Shown here piece after piece: positions 21,591 through 34,619 of a stretch of 64,000 nt of DNA. The notes below the pieces were generated by a model. It was not told the DNA's origin and did no database searches. It worked only from the letters and a program-made list of their open reading frames with translations. This stretch comes from Diplolepis rosae (taxonomy: Eukaryota; Arthropoda; Insecta; Hymenoptera; Diplolepididae): the NCBI GenBank assembly GCA_030998225.1, contig JAPYXD010000704.1, positions 5,580,001 through 5,644,000 on the forward strand, in the 5' to 3' direction. A program made the translations under genes and the position numbers. Position 1 is the stretch's first letter. Every line of letters starts with the position of its first letter.

Positions 21591-23159
21591 TATTTGCTTT
21601 TTAAAAACTGACTGACTGAAAGTCAGCGAATGTCTGACTAACTAACATACAAATAGGTAGGATTTGCAGACATTTCGACGTTTTATAAGCATTCCGAAAT
21701 GTTTCTCGCAAATGGTTTTCTGTACATACATTGAATAAATTATAATACAATAAATAACTAAATGAATAATATTCCTAAAAAAATGTTTTAAAATGTTCGG
21801 AGATACATTAGAAAATGTTGGAAAGTGTTAGAAATAATTATCGTGAGAAAATCTTGGGTCTTTTTCATTTGGTTTGTCAAAATAATTTGGATTCCGAAAC
21901 TTTTGAGGTCTCTAAAACCGATTACGGTGCGATGTCGAATAACATTTTCAACTTTTCTAACAAGTCATTTGGCATCTGTTTTTGTGTAAATGTTTGGAAG
22001 TTCATTTTCGATAATCTGCTGCTCAACTGAAAATACTTTCTTCCGCAATTCTGTCATGTTCAATAGTTGAACGTAGTTAACACTGTGGCAGCCGAGAAAC
22101 TACTGACGGAACTAAGAAAAGAAAGAAGCCTTATTCAGTTTGGAAAATCCTTCCGTGAATGTGGGGAACAGGTTTACAATTATACAAAAGAAATTATTGA
22201 TAAAAAATGTCATTATGACTCTATTACAAAAAAGCTGACTTTTCTAGCATAATTTTAAAAAAAAAGGTGAAAATGAATAATAATTTATTATTTAAACAAT
22301 TGAAAAATATTTGAAAATAAATTGACGTAACTTAAAAATAATAGACTGTTAATCCGATCTCAAAGAACAGGATTTTAGACGAATTTTCAAGTAAAAAATT
22401 TTTAAACAAATTGAATTTGTTTAGATAAAAGAAAATTAACTACAAAATGTTAATAATTATTCCATTAGACCAATAGTATCAATATTTGAAGAAAAAACGA
22501 GAATAAAGAGCTCCAAAGGGTCAATTCTCTGAAGAATTTACATTTTCTATTTTTAGAGCAGATTTTTAGGCGCCGCGGGGTTGTCTTAGCGGCGTCAAAC
22601 CCATATGTGTAAGATATCAAATTCTTCGTTGAATAGTCCTCTACAATCCCTATAAGTTTACATAGGCATAATTAAAAATCGAAATTTTGAAAAACCAAAA
22701 AATAAGTACTTCCTTTTTTTGGATTTGGAAACAAACTGGGGGGATCAATACCCTCTATAAAAAAAGTCATTCGGACCACCTTATTGTACACGTATAGAAA
22801 GAAATGGCCCTTACAACCATATTTATGATTAATTTAACCTCACTTTATTGCTGGATTAGATACAGCAATATAGGAAGTGTATTTTAACCATCCGATTATA
22901 ACTGAATAAATAATAAATAAAAAATATACTGTTTGCCTCCATATATTATATTTCTGATTCGACCAGTTTCACTTTAGTATATTCTGTTGAAAGGACGTGT
23001 TGTAGGCGATGCCCGCACGGATGTGAGGCCAGCACAAGGCGCAGGAGCAGACGATGCCGAGGCGATGGATTGCTGATGTCAAGTCGACGGATATGCGAAT
23101 CACGCCATTCTATTAGTACCAATTCTAATATGCGATGTGCCTGACTAGATGCCAGGAAT

Positions 23160-23350
23160 GACAATTACATAACCTGCAAACGTTATTCGTGTCGGTACTA
23201 GACCGACAAAAATAACAAGCCGCCATGGTTTCTTAACAGATAGAAGTATGATTTCCACCCTATTTCATACTCAAATAATGCCAGAACCATAAATTCCCAC
23301 ATTATTTTTGGCAATGGATTAATGCGGAAATCGAGAATTTTTGCATGGTT
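23160..23350. repeat. Dispersed repeat, copy 1
   Basis: Shares CATAACCTGCAAA, GAAGTATGATT(T/C)(C), CACATTATTT and TTGGCAATGGATTAATGCGG-like words in the same order as 25375-25570. Inverted ATAATGCCAGAACCATAAAT/ATTAATGCGG words suggest a MITE core. Confidence 0.5.
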
Positions 23351-25370
23351 TAAAAAATGCGAGAATCAGGCACATTGCGTATTAAAATTGGTGCTAGAAT
23401 GGTGTCATTCTCGCGTGAGGATAAATCGGATAAATACAATTATGAATTCCCAACCTACAACTGAACGGCTAAAACTCCCGAACTATTTCTATAAGTGTAT
23501 CATTTTAATAATGATCTTCTATTATCAACAGTCACACGAAAAATTTTTTTAGAGAAACTATTTGGTTCACCAAAGGTTGAAAAATTCATTCTTAGAACAT
23601 AATGACAAGATTTTAAACCTTTCAAGTTAAAAGTCAGACTAAAAATGTATGAATTCTACAAATATTAATAATGTTGATAGTAGAAATTGAAGCATGCATA
23701 AATTAATGTAATGAACCACAAAGAAGTAAATTTGAGGACATTATGGAAAACCTAAGTATGACTATAACCGTTATTAGAGAAAAATAAGCTTATCTTCCTA
23801 CACCGTTTCAAGTACAGTATACATCGAACATTTAATGGAGAACATTATGTGGAGTTTCCAACGATATCTCACATTAAGAGTAATCATTACCCATATTTCC
23901 ACGAAAATCATTTGTTGATATTTCACGACTTGAGTGGCGCATTTCTGAGCATCAGTTTGCGTTTCTATCCACTATATTATTTAATATAATAAAAAAATTA
24001 ATTACTAAAAATTAACAATATGTGTGTGATAAAATAAAGAAAGTTTTGAGACATTTTTTCACTTCTTGTATTTTGAATTAAATCAGAAGTATATTGTACT
24101 TACGTATTTTATTCCTAAAATGATAATAATTATTATTAGTGTCATTGTTAATCGTTATTGCAGTATTGGGAACTGAGCGCTTTATCGATTGAAAGAAGGT
24201 GATAAATATGACAGAACTTAGAGTAATCCCAAGAAAGGTCTTTGACCTTTCTTCTGGTTTAGAATTTCAATAAATATCAGAAAACGATATTCAAAGAAGA
24301 ACCTCAAGGGAAAAATATTAAATTTTAGCAATATATATTATTCTAAAAAAAATGAAGATTTTTAATTGATAGAACGATAAAATTTTATTGGTATTATTTT
24401 TTTATTTTCCTTGAAGGAACATTTTGACATCCTGGTTAATCAGGCAAGAATATTCATTTTTAATTTATTATTCTAAATTTACGTGAAGGCGATAATGCCT
24501 ATAAAATATAGTAGAAAAATTGTCAACCAATTACCATAAGCTGAATTTATGTGAGAGCTTTACATCTGTCATTTGTAAAGCTTTTTTGCCATGACGACAT
24601 TTTAGTAATTAGCTGTTACATTTATAAGTAATATGCTATCAAGCTACAATGTCTTAGTTAAAATATAGGTACTTAAAAAAAAACCTAGTCATCTGAAACA
24701 AAAAAAATATTCCTAATCAATAAGGATGTCATTATAGTCCCTACCTCAGAAAAAAAGAATCGCAAAATGGCGACTATTGAAAAAAGTCATTTTTTACCAT
24801 TTTTTTCACAGTTTTGAATTTTTTTAAAATACTGAAAAACAAAATTTTGATAGAAATCTGGTAGGGACGATAGAGGGTTATATAGAGAAGCTTCATGCCA
24901 AATTTCAAGTAAATCGGTTCATTAGAACTTGAGGTATCATGTCAACCGTGTTGAAAAAAGTAGTTTTGAGATAAACGCGTTTAAAGATTTGAGTCTTATT
25001 CGGCATCAAATTGAGGTTCACACCTCTTCGTTCATTCTCAACACGTTTCAAATATATTAAGTTGAAATGTTCTTCTATAATGAATAATTAAAATATTCAG
25101 CAAGAGATATGCTTTATTTTAACATAATACGTATTATTATTTAGAATTTATTCTCTGACTCATAGTAATTTTTGTAGCTTGGAGCCAACTCACTAAAAAG
25201 AAGCAAGTACATACTAATATTCAAACAATATTACTAATATAATATTCAGTAACTCCATTTTTTAGTGTACTTTCTTAAGCATCGGTAGACTTTACAGAGA
25301 CGAAAAGGAAGACTGTCCATTTTTTGTAAAAAGTAATATTATACGTGTTTTTGTTACTTGCACATGAGAA
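23351..25370. other. No gene recognised
   Basis: AT-rich. GTCCCTACC at 24739 and GGTAGGGAC at 24871 are inverted and may bound a small MITE, but the flanks give no duplication. Confidence 0.4.
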
Positions 25371-25374
25371 CAAT

Positions 25375-25570
25375 CACATAACCTGCAAATTTAACAGATG
25401 GAGTTGATTTAGATCACAACACAGTCGAATGATACGTGGACGTGTTCGTGTTTTGAGGAGAAAAATTGAGGTGAAGTATGATTCTCGCCCTATTTTATAC
25501 TAGAATTATGCGAGAATCATAGATTTCCACATTATTTGGCGATGGAATAATGCGGGAATCACGGCCGGTA
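25375..25570. repeat. Dispersed repeat, copy 2
   Basis: Second copy of the sequence at 23160-23350, in the same orientation, with an extra inverted pair around GCGAGAATCATAG / AATGCGGGAATCACGG. Confidence 0.5.
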
Positions 25571-25962
25571 AACGGAGACCTACCATTCGCAAAAGAGGCA
25601 TAAAACGCCCATAATATACTTGCGTTACATAAAGTGTAGTGAGCATCACGGGTAGACATCCTTATACGCCTTGTGTGTTTATAGGACACGTTTCTAGCTT
25701 GTCCTGCAAACATCACGTTCGGCTATAAAAGCACGCTTATTACTCTTAGAAGCGCGAGCCGGAGACATGCCTTTTAAACGTGCAAGGCGATAGTTTCCAC
25801 TTCTCGTTTCTCAGACACATTTATTCAATAAATTTATTAATCTAATTACAATCTTACCAACGAAATTTGTAGGTTTCAAGATAAATTTCTAAACTATCTA
25901 TTATAAACTTAATATTGATTCTTGATTTATTGAAAACAGGTCTCTAAACCTGGCGATACGTA

Positions 25963-26358
25963 CACGGAGAAAAATGGAGGGTCAGCCTGAATATCTAGAG
26001 GGTCAGGTCGACCAAATATAATGATCGACTATAGGACAGCCTTCTAGATAATCAAATTGATCATCTGTAGGGGGTCAGAAAAAAATAATCGATTTGATCA
26101 TTGTAGAAGGTCGATTTGATCATCCTTGAGGGTCGAAATGAAAATTTTAAACAAGATATTAAACTTGATCATCCCAGAGGATCGATTTGATTATCTTGAT
26201 AGTGTGACTGTTTCTCTGTGGTAATCAAGCTGATCATAAATCGAGAGTCTCCCCGATTATGTTCATAAAATTATGGAAGGGCTATTTGATAATCTAGAGG
26301 GTCGGTCTGACTCTAAAAATTTTGAACCTCTAACTTCGACCCTCCGTTTTTCTCCGTG
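25963..26358. mobile_element. MITE with CACGGAGAAAAA ends and internal short repeats
   Basis: The ends CACGGAGAAAAATGGAGGGT and its inverted counterpart (ACGGAGAAAAACGGAGGGTC read inward from the right) are bordered by TA on both sides (25961-25962, 26359-26360). The interior is built of degenerate GATCATNNNGAGGGTCGATTT-like units repeated about every 25-40 bp. No frame. A TA duplication suggests Tc1/mariner mobilisation. Confidence 0.75.
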
Positions 26359-26507
26359 TATATAGGGACATGCCAAATAAGCGGTTATAGAGGTATTGGT
26401 TAGTGCTAAATTAAGAAGTTCAGAAAGTTTCATAAAAAACACTGTTTGGTTTAGTTACTATAGTCCCTAGGCCCAAAATTGCACTTCGTTTTTTTTTCAT
26501 GATTTTC

Positions 26508-26660
26508 AAACTCTCTAAACCTGAATCAGTTAATGGTCACTGATTCGCAGTGACTATGCACTGATGGCAGCAGCTATGAGTCTTTCACTGAGAATCAGTG
26601 CAAATCGACTGATGAATCAGTGAAATAGATTGAACTCACTTATTGAATCAGTGAAATCTT
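26508..26660. repeat. CTGAATCAGT-type repeat, fragment
   Basis: Begins CTCTCTAAACCTGAATCAGT and contains several CACTGATTC/GAATCAGTG words, as in the complete copy at 27489-27682. A clear right end is missing. Confidence 0.5.
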
Positions 26661-26772
26661 CAGGTGTGAATAATAAAATCAGCTATATATTTTAACGATC
26701 GAAGAACATGTTTATTTAAGGTTAAACAACACTAAAAAGAAATCACGTAATTATTATTATACATTGTAATTA

Positions 26773-27114
26773 TTATTCAGCATTTGAAGTACCAGGGGTG
26801 TTAATTGAAGTTTGCCGGTTTTTTTGCCATCTTTTAATCGGCTTCATAATACCACTTTCGTAGAAAGTTTGGTTCTTAGAGGCAAAAAACTGAATCAACT
26901 CAGTTTTAACAGCCTCATTTGAATCGACTTTTTTTCCATTCCCATGGTTTTGAAGTGAACGGAAAAAATGACAATTGGATAGTACAAGGTCAGGACTATA
27001 CGGAGGATGAGGCATTACTTTCCAGCCTAACTCTAATAATTTTTTGCGAGTGACCAAAGATGTATGTGGTCTGGCGTTATCTTGGTGGAAGATGACGCCT
27101 TTACGAGTTGCCAC
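26773..27114 (-). pseudogene. mariner transposase C-terminal half, third catalytic Asp changed to Asn
   Basis: Starts inside the protein at RKGVIFHQDNARPHTS, which carries the second catalytic Asp, and continues through LLELGWKVMPHPPYSPDL. The third catalytic position, 34 residues on in mariners (usually PSDYH), reads LSNCHFF with AAT in place of an Asp codon. The frame then runs to its natural end (IKRWQKNRQTSIN). The N-terminal half and the first Asp are absent; 27115-27310 has no transposase similarity. The copy is therefore both 5' truncated and catalytically dead. Confidence 0.85.
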
Positions 27115-27488
27115 CCGAGTTGAAGTTCTTGCCTTCTCTTTGCCCTCGCTACAATTTCTATTTCAAAAATCGAGTGTTTGGCGAGTGCGGAGCGAATATT
27201 ATGTCTCAAATTCTCGAAAAACTGAAGGTGAATAGTTTATAAGTTGAACGCGGAGAAGAACGACTACGAAGCGATAGTGAAACGAGAGCGAAGTGATATT
27301 GAAAATTCCAATTCCAAGATCAGAAAATTTAGAATTCAAGAAGGTATAGTTAATTATTTGGAGCAGATGTACATAGTTGCAATGAGTAATATGCATGTAT
27401 AATCATGCATGCATGATCAAGTTATTTGATCAAAACCAGTAAGACTGGTGAGTTTTATTTTATTATAACCGAGTTTACTCAATTCAAC

Positions 27489-27682
27489 TCTCTCAATCTG
27501 AATCAGTAAGAATCTACTGATTATCAGTTAAATTTGACTAATTCAAATAGCTAAAAAGAGGCTACTGTGATTCAGTCACATGAAAGTGATTTCTTGAGTG
27601 AAAATTAACTGATTTAACTGTGAAAAAGCAAATCACTGATTCGATCAGTGAAAATTTGAATGATTCAGATTTAGAGAGTAAA
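27489..27682. mobile_element. Short MITE with ACTCTCTxAATCTGAATCA ends
   Basis: The left end ACTCTCTCAATCTGAATCAG and the right end read inward (ACTCTCTAAATCTGAATCAT) are inverted. The interior has about six CACTGATT/AATCAGTG words and can fold on itself. The fragment at 26508 shares the same end. Confidence 0.65.
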
Positions 27683-29659
27683 AACAATAATAATTCAAAT
27701 ACAATCATTGAGTTTCACTTAATTTCTCTAGTTTTGACCTTTACGCCAACAGAAATTTCGTCGTCAACGTTAATTTGTCAAATTTGATAAGTAATAATAA
27801 ACTATGAAAACTAACAATACAAATAGTAGGTTTTATCCCTACGGAAAAAAAGGAGTTAATGTAATTTTACGCAACTTCCGATCAAATTTGGGACATAAGG
27901 ACAAGTTAGAAGTTATTTAGTAACACTGTAATTTTTTGTGACATATTAAATGTTTAAAAATGAATCAAAGTTGAGTAAAATTCCGAAGTGTAGGGCGAAG
28001 TTTGAAAGTGTGCTCGTTGCAACGCGCGGGACAGATTTTATAAATTAATTACACCTACATTTTTTATTTTTCCATTACAAAATTTTGCCTGCATATTGAA
28101 AACACTGCAACAAAAATTTAGAAACAAAAAAAACGGAAAAAATTAGTTCCAAATTGAAAAAAAATTCAATTGTTTATAAAAATGTACTATACTGTTATTA
28201 CAAAAAAAAAAACAAAATGTGTGGTATAACTTTTTTGAAAGCTTGTACTCTTTCGCGCATTTCAAGCGCAAGGGTTACATTTTATATTCAAAACTGCTTT
28301 TACAGTGAGCTGATAGAAAAAAAAAATTTTCCCGAGTGCCAAACTTAAAAAAGGAGGCAAAAAAAAATATTTCGTGGAAAAAAAATTTTGACTGTAAATC
28401 TCCCATGAAATGACCCATATATTATTGCTCGTGGTATAATTATAAAAGACTAGTCTTTTATTAAATCACGAAAATAGTAGAGCTTTCCCTTCATTCTACT
28501 CTACGCTCTAATCGAGAGTTGACTAAATCGTGAATCGCAAGATTTATTCCACCAGCTATATCTATTCACGCAGGAACGAATGAAAGTAATCTGCGCCTTG
28601 GGCATACATAAAAAAATTTTAATTTCAAAAATGTGTTGAATTTTCAGCATACTGATGTTCTACATTAAAAACATACAAAATATAATTACAGTTTATTTTA
28701 GTACTCTCCAAATCCTAAATAGTGGATTCCACTTATAAACTAATGACTTTGAAACTTCATTGTACTGCAGTCGTATTTACTCGTGTTTTATCTGTTCCTC
28801 ACGAAGCTTTCGTGCATGCTCCGCAGTGTTAACCACTATTTGTTTTAATGATTATCCACTAGTGTATCTAATTTTATTTAAAAATTTCACCTGATGTAGT
28901 TATATAGATTCCGTAAGTTTAATAAATTCTTGATTCATAATTTTTTCTTAATTCATTCATAATTATTTCTTTATTTTTCACTAAAGTTTTTAAAATTAAA
29001 TTGATTATATGAAAATTTAAACAAGTCTTGATAAGTGCATTACATAAAATTTAAATAAAATTCATATTTTGAAAATATACAATACAGAAAATAAAAGAAC
29101 CTTCTTTTAAATGTTTTTACACAAGATACTTTTTGATAATAAATAATGCAATTTTTTAATGTATTCAAACTTTAGTTACATTAAACATTATACGTAGTTA
29201 TGATAAGCCTGTATACTAAATATTAATTAATAATTATACTATATATATCAACAATCATAATTATACAAATTTATTAATTAATTATATTAATTTAAAAAAA
29301 TATTATATGGACAATTTGTGAAAAAAGTTGATTTATTTTTACTTGAGTAAGGTTAAAAAACTCTAGTTACGACACTTACTCTCACAAGCTCTGAATAACT
29401 CTTGCAGTCACTATATAAGAAAGTTTCGAATTTTATGTTTAATCATTGTAAGCGAGCGTGTGCGTGATTCGACGAAAGCGTATCGTACTATATATAAGTG
29501 TAGTTATTAGGTTTATATATGTAAGGTTATATATTTAAGTATATTTGTGATTAAGAATATAATTGGCTACGACTGAATGGTGTGAATGTATGTATGTATC
29601 GGATGACTAATGGCAGGTTCGAGGTAAGAATTTTTTTGTTATTTAAGAGAACCATGACA
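27683..29659. other. No gene recognised
   Basis: Very AT-rich, with chance frames only. 28440-28600 is less AT-rich but shows no motif. Confidence 0.5.
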
Positions 29660-30208
29660 ACGTATTTCTCAACTCCCTACTATTTCCTAAAAAGAGGGCC
29701 GCTTTTCCTTGATTTCTTTGTCCAATTTCATTAGCTGGTGACAGTAGACATTCGAATTGATAGTTTAATTTCTTGGGGGCAGCTCAAAATAAACAATACC
29801 TTTGAAATCCCACCAAACACTTAGCATAACCTTCTTTTGATGAATATCAGCTTTTGAAGTCGATTGTGAAGGCTCATCTCGCTTGCTCCATGATCTTTTT
29901 CGGCTGACGTTATTATAAAAAACCCATTTTTTATCGCCCGTTATGATTCGCATTAAAAATGGATCGGTTTCGTTACGTTTCAGCAGTGAATCGCAAATGG
30001 AAATTCGTTTGGTGAGTTGAATTTCGTTTAATTTGTGAGGAACCCAAATGACGAGCTTATTAACGTAACTACCCAGGAAAAAAGAACCGATAGAACGCGC
30101 GTCTCTTTGAATTGTGTATCTGTCATTTGCATATTCAGGAAATAAAAATTCAATCGGATGGTGACACTTGGAATCTGCCATTTGTGCGCAATGTTTTAAA
30201 TCTGCCAT
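29660..30208 (-). pseudogene. mariner transposase, middle part, decayed
   Basis: Recognisable from YVNKLVIWVPHKLNEIQLTK through RISICDSLLKRNETDPFLMR, IITGDKKWVFYNN (first catalytic Asp kept; the usual Glu after it is Lys), SQSTSKADIHQKKVMLSVWWD and GIVYFELPPRN. A stop replaces the expected Gln, and the frame continues TINSNVYCHQLMKLDKEIKEKRP before similarity ends. The HQDNARPH region and the C-terminus are missing. The first 30 residues of the frame (from 30208) do not look like mariner and probably lie across a deletion joint. Confidence 0.8.
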
Positions 30209-31030
30209 TCGACATTGGTTAAATCGTTAAGTGAATAGGGTTGAATAAGACTGATTAACCTCAAATAATTTCTAATGGCAATGTACGATTCATTGATGTT
30301 CGCATGAATCGGTTGAAATTCCAAATGAAATGAAAGTCTTAAAAGGTCACTCTGAATAAGAGAAATACAATAAAAACAGAATACGAATTGTATTGTAAAC
30401 GATTGTTCACTTTAAATACATTATTTTCTATCGGAAATATTGGTTTTCAATCTGTTATTGCTGTAATTCCAGTGACAGATACGCAATTCAGAACACCTCA
30501 AAGCCCATTCAAATTTAACGCAAGTGAATGGTTTTTTGTTTCCTGGGTAAGTTGTTTTAAATGGCTTTCAACTCACGTATGTGATGTGATAATTTTTTCT
30601 GGTTTGAAAAAAATACTTTCATTGTATTACTCAGTTTTTTTCAACATATATAATCAACTTCGGAAATCTGAAAGCATCATCAAAACTATTCGCGAGAAAT
30701 AAATTTATTTTGAGTCGTAATAAGCAGAATGATGAAGTTTGTGTCTGTTGATAGAAAATACAGGGATGCGTTTTATTTTTTATATATTATGTATTTGTCC
30801 TGGGCTCAATACCCAGCGGAGTGGAAGCGTTCCTTTTTCCACAGAATTTTTTTTTGAAAATTTAGTTTTATCGAAACAATTTTACTTATAAAATGTTCAG
30901 GAGCTGAATACAAATATATGTAATTTATTTTATTATATTATTCTACTTTTACATTGAGTAACTTAAAGAATTCTCAACAGGGATCCTATAAATATAAAAA
31001 CACAGATAATTACAATCTCAACTAGTTGTA

Positions 31031-31851
31031 CCATCTGATCAAATTTAACCCGGACTGGCCCAGTTAAATCGCGCGCTTAAACCGAAACAGTAAAATGTTT
31101 CTTTTCTAGGTTGGAAACACCTTCTTTGACATTGGTGTGAAGTTTGAGCGGGAGACGTCCATTAGTGTGTGTTTAGCAGCCATTGGTTTACGACGCAAAA
31201 CGTTTGTCTGGCAATTTTTACTATGGAAAAAAAAATTGAACAACGATTTTGCTTAAAAATTTTGTGTATGCAATGGAATTACGGCTACGGAATCATTGAA
31301 AATGTTGCAAAAGTGTTATGGAGAGTCTACTCTATCGAGAACGCAAGTATTTGAGTGGCATAAAGCATTCAGTTAGGGTCGTGAGCTCGTATAAAACTTG
31401 CCTCATGCGAGTCGTCCATCCACCTCTGTTAGCGATGGTAGCATTGCAAAAGAGAAGAAAATTGTGCTCGAAACTCGTCATGTTGGCATAAAAGAGGAAG
31501 CAGAGGCTCTCAACATCACTTATGAATCGACTCAATATATTGTGGTTCATATTCTGGGTATGAAGCGCGTCGCCACCAGACTTGTACCGAGAGACGTGAA
31601 TTTTTTGCAAAAAGAATGTCGAGTAGAGGTCGCAAAAAAGATGCTTGCCAACGTAGCTGATGACTCTATATTCATCAAACGTATTATTACTGGTGACGAG
31701 ACGTGGGTTTATGAATATGACGTTGAAACTGCCCAACAATATAGCGCTGTGAGTCATAAAAAGAAATTCGTTGAAGGAACTAAAGGCCATACCAGCCGAG
31801 GCCTATAAGAAGTGTTTCTTTAATCAGTCCAGGTCAAATTTGATCAGATGG
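31031..31851 (+). mobile_element. Internally deleted mariner element with intact ends
   Basis: The inverted ends read CCATCTGATCAAATTTAACC on the left and CCATCTGATCAAATTTGACC on the right (read inward), flanked by TA (31029-31030, 31852-31853). At 821 bp it is a deletion derivative. It belongs to a different mariner family from the copies at 19116 and 29660, judging by ends and protein. Confidence 0.9.
31210..31840 (+). pseudogene. mariner transposase with frameshifts and internal deletion
   Basis: Starts at the ATG near 31221 (MEKKIEQRFCLKI), passes degraded HTH sequence in shifting frames, and is clean from 31398 (HASRPSTSVSDGSIAKEKKI...) to IITGDETWVYEYDVETAQQ, which includes the first catalytic Asp. 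A deletion then joins this to the far C-terminus in another frame (ELKAIPAEAYKKC at about 31772-31815). The second and third catalytic Asp are lost. The last residues run into the right inverted end. Confidence 0.85.
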
Positions 31852-31853
31852 TA

Positions 31854-34600
31854 TTTCTAGTTCTGTAGGAAAGAATGAAACGGAAGATCTACGGCATGAA
31901 TTTTCGCTGAGTCGGGTCTCTCTCTCTTTAGAGCCAGACTGTTTTCTGTCATTGTAAAAAATAGGGATGTGTGGTTCAGTACTATATGTCCATGGCTTTT
32001 ACGAATCCCCAAGTGTCTACACGGTCCTCAGATTGAATGGCTTTCTGGACAGATAATGCTACAAACGCACAAATTATGAAATGCGAGGAACCTCTCGGTA
32101 GAGTATTTCAGTCCCGGCCTTCGCCCGATGAATGTTCATCCCACCTATCTCCCAGTGCTTTCGGGTGGGTGGCCACACTGAAATAATAATTACGCCAGGG
32201 ATGAAAATCAAACGGAAAAAATATTTGATTAATTACAAAGTAAGATTCAAGATTTTCTCTTCAAAGATTAAAGCTAGTTTGAAGCTTTGACTTACTTTTT
32301 GCTTGACATCTTTCCTTATTTTAACAAGAATGATTAGGAGGGTAAATTTAGTTTGCTTTTCACTTTCTGTAAATCAATTTAAATTTCAGCTTTTTTTTAT
32401 CGCAAAATTTTCTACCTGAAGAATATTCTTTTGCGACTATATTGAGTTTCATGAAAAATCAATGTTTTCTTTACCCGAAATGTCCTTAGTCTAATGCGAT
32501 AGTAAACAACAAGAGCATAAAAGAGTACCGAGAAACGATGAGATTGAAAATGTGAGAGCAGTACTTAATTCAGAAAGAAAATTCAAATCTATTAACTTTC
32601 CTATATAGAGTTGATTTATGCAGTTCTAATCCAGGGTAATATTTTATATAGCTCAGTAAAAAGTTATTTATGTAAGAGATATTTCTATTTAAGATAAAAC
32701 AGCAGACTCCTATTTGCGATAATATATGTATTGAATGTCGAGTAATGGCGAATAATATACAGACTCTCAAGCATAACTGAATCCCAATACCCTTTTACAG
32801 AATCCCGTGAAATATGGTAAAAAGATTTAGTTTATATTCTGACGAGAATGAAGCACAAGTACATTTTTTCGGATCATGCATTTCAAAAATGAGGTCTATG
32901 ATTCCAACGAATTTCAAATAATTAAAATGACAGCTCACTTTATAAAATCCAAGCAACTGGTTGGAACCGTGAAAATATTGTTGATGCTAAAATTTTTAGA
33001 ACGTAATTGATTTACATGATTAGTTAAATAAATTTTATTTTCAAACGTTTCAGACTTTCAGCATTTACAATGCTCTATCTTGTAGATCCTGGAAGTAAAA
33101 ACAATAACAAACAAAAATTAATCATATACGGAAAAGTCTCCCATATAACAGAAAAATGCTTCACTTTTAAAGTTATTTGTGAATATTATTCACATGCCAT
33201 TGCCGAGAATTCTCTTGCCTGTGCCCATTATCTCTAGAATATGTGAGAGAGAAAAGCAATTAGCAATAAATTTTCATGACTCAAGAGCGTGTAATATTTC
33301 CGTGTACTTGTATATGTGGCAGAAGGTAAAACATTCACAGTTTCTGCAGCATAAGAAACTCAGGCGTAATAATTTTATTTTTACTATATATATACAAATG
33401 TTTGAAAAATTATTGTTGATATTCTATAATAAATATTAATTCAATATTATAATACGCATCCACTATGGTCGAAATTTAGTACTAAATCTCACGACAGTAA
33501 ATTTTGATCTTCTAATAACGATATACTAAATAGATGTCGTACTAAATACTGGCTATACATATGTATAATGGACTTTTGGCAAAACGGATATTAGTATTTG
33601 GCCACGTGACATTTGTCATTACTACCAATAGCAGTGAATATATGATACACTGTTCTAAATCCATAATCGCATTATTAGATATATTTAATGTTACCGTTAC
33701 TCCAAATGCGTGATGACGCCGCGCTACCAGCGTTAGGGAAAACGCTATACTCAAAGTTGAAATTTTACTTGTATTGGCATTGTGTTAGGTTTTAAAATGC
33801 AGTAATTAACTCATTTGTGCCTGGTTTTTTTTTTCAGGGAGATTAAAAATAATTGCAGTGTTTTGTATGGAGGATAAAGGGTTCTAGATGCGGGAAAAAA
33901 ATATTTCATAACTTTTCCTGTCTTTCAACAACCCCTTTGTGTGAGAAACCACCACCCCAGAAAAAAAATTTCTTCTCTGGCATATGCGCCTGAAACTCGT
34001 GCAAAAAATCACAAAATAATAGGAAAGGTCATAATAAAAGGAATAAAGTCACATAAAATTATCAGAACCACCTCATCATAAAAACCATCCACTGAAATGC
34101 CACAATCAGTTAATTTTTATCTGATTCTAAATTTTTTCATTGTTCCACATCAAAATAATCTGAAGTAGCCAAATAAAAGAATATTTCAAGTAATTGTATA
34201 AGAAATTTCCCAAGAAACAACCCCAATTTTGGAAAAAACCACCACCTGATATACAAAAACCGCACTACCATGCATAAGGATCCAAAAATATTTTTTCATG
34301 TAGTGTTCACTAAGAAAAATATCGGAGACTGATCCACAAATGATCGAAGATGTAGTCGTTGAAAAACACACCAGTTACCAAAAACCACCCGCCTGACGCG
34401 GAACTACCGTGGACAAGTATATATTAGTATAACGTAATTGAAGAGAAAACAAAAGAACGAAGAGCGAAATAAAATTATATCCCCTTATTGCTCCTAGCCC
34501 CTTAATTTTGCATGAGGTGAGATGTTGAATTAACGACTTATAATATGTTTGCATCCAATCGATCAAAGATATGGTGACGTGAGGTCCTTGATACAAGAGA
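31854..34600. other. No gene recognised
   Basis: 31970-32180 is less AT-rich but has no convincing frame. 33940-34400 has several AAACCACCACC/AACCGCACTACC phrases at irregular spacing, which may be a decayed repeat. Confidence 0.45.
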
Positions 34601-34619
34601 TCTCGATATTGTATACATT

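Larger units (their letters stand above)
18008..22783 (-). mobile_element. Large DNA transposon with TIRs and 8-bp target duplication, superfamily unassigned
   Basis: The ends read inward TA(G/A)GGTGGTCC(A/G)AA and remain similar for about 150 bp: a GGGGGATC/GGGGGGATC block, then ATCCAAAAAAAG, AAGNACTTATTTTTTGGTTT and CAAAATTTCGATTTT. They are flanked by the identical octamer TTGTACAC at 18000-18007 and 22784-22791, so both boundaries are firm. The 4776-bp element contains a decayed transposase-like gene on the minus strand (18430-20250) and a mariner insertion (19116-19796). The right third holds no clear frame, so the N-terminal part of the gene is lost or spread over exons I cannot see. 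An 8-bp duplication fits hAT, P-like and related groups. Confidence 0.82.

Noticed and set aside
30720..30850. GGGCTCAATACCCAGC as a possible tRNA-derived SINE box B
   Set aside because: No matching box A or tail within reasonable distance.
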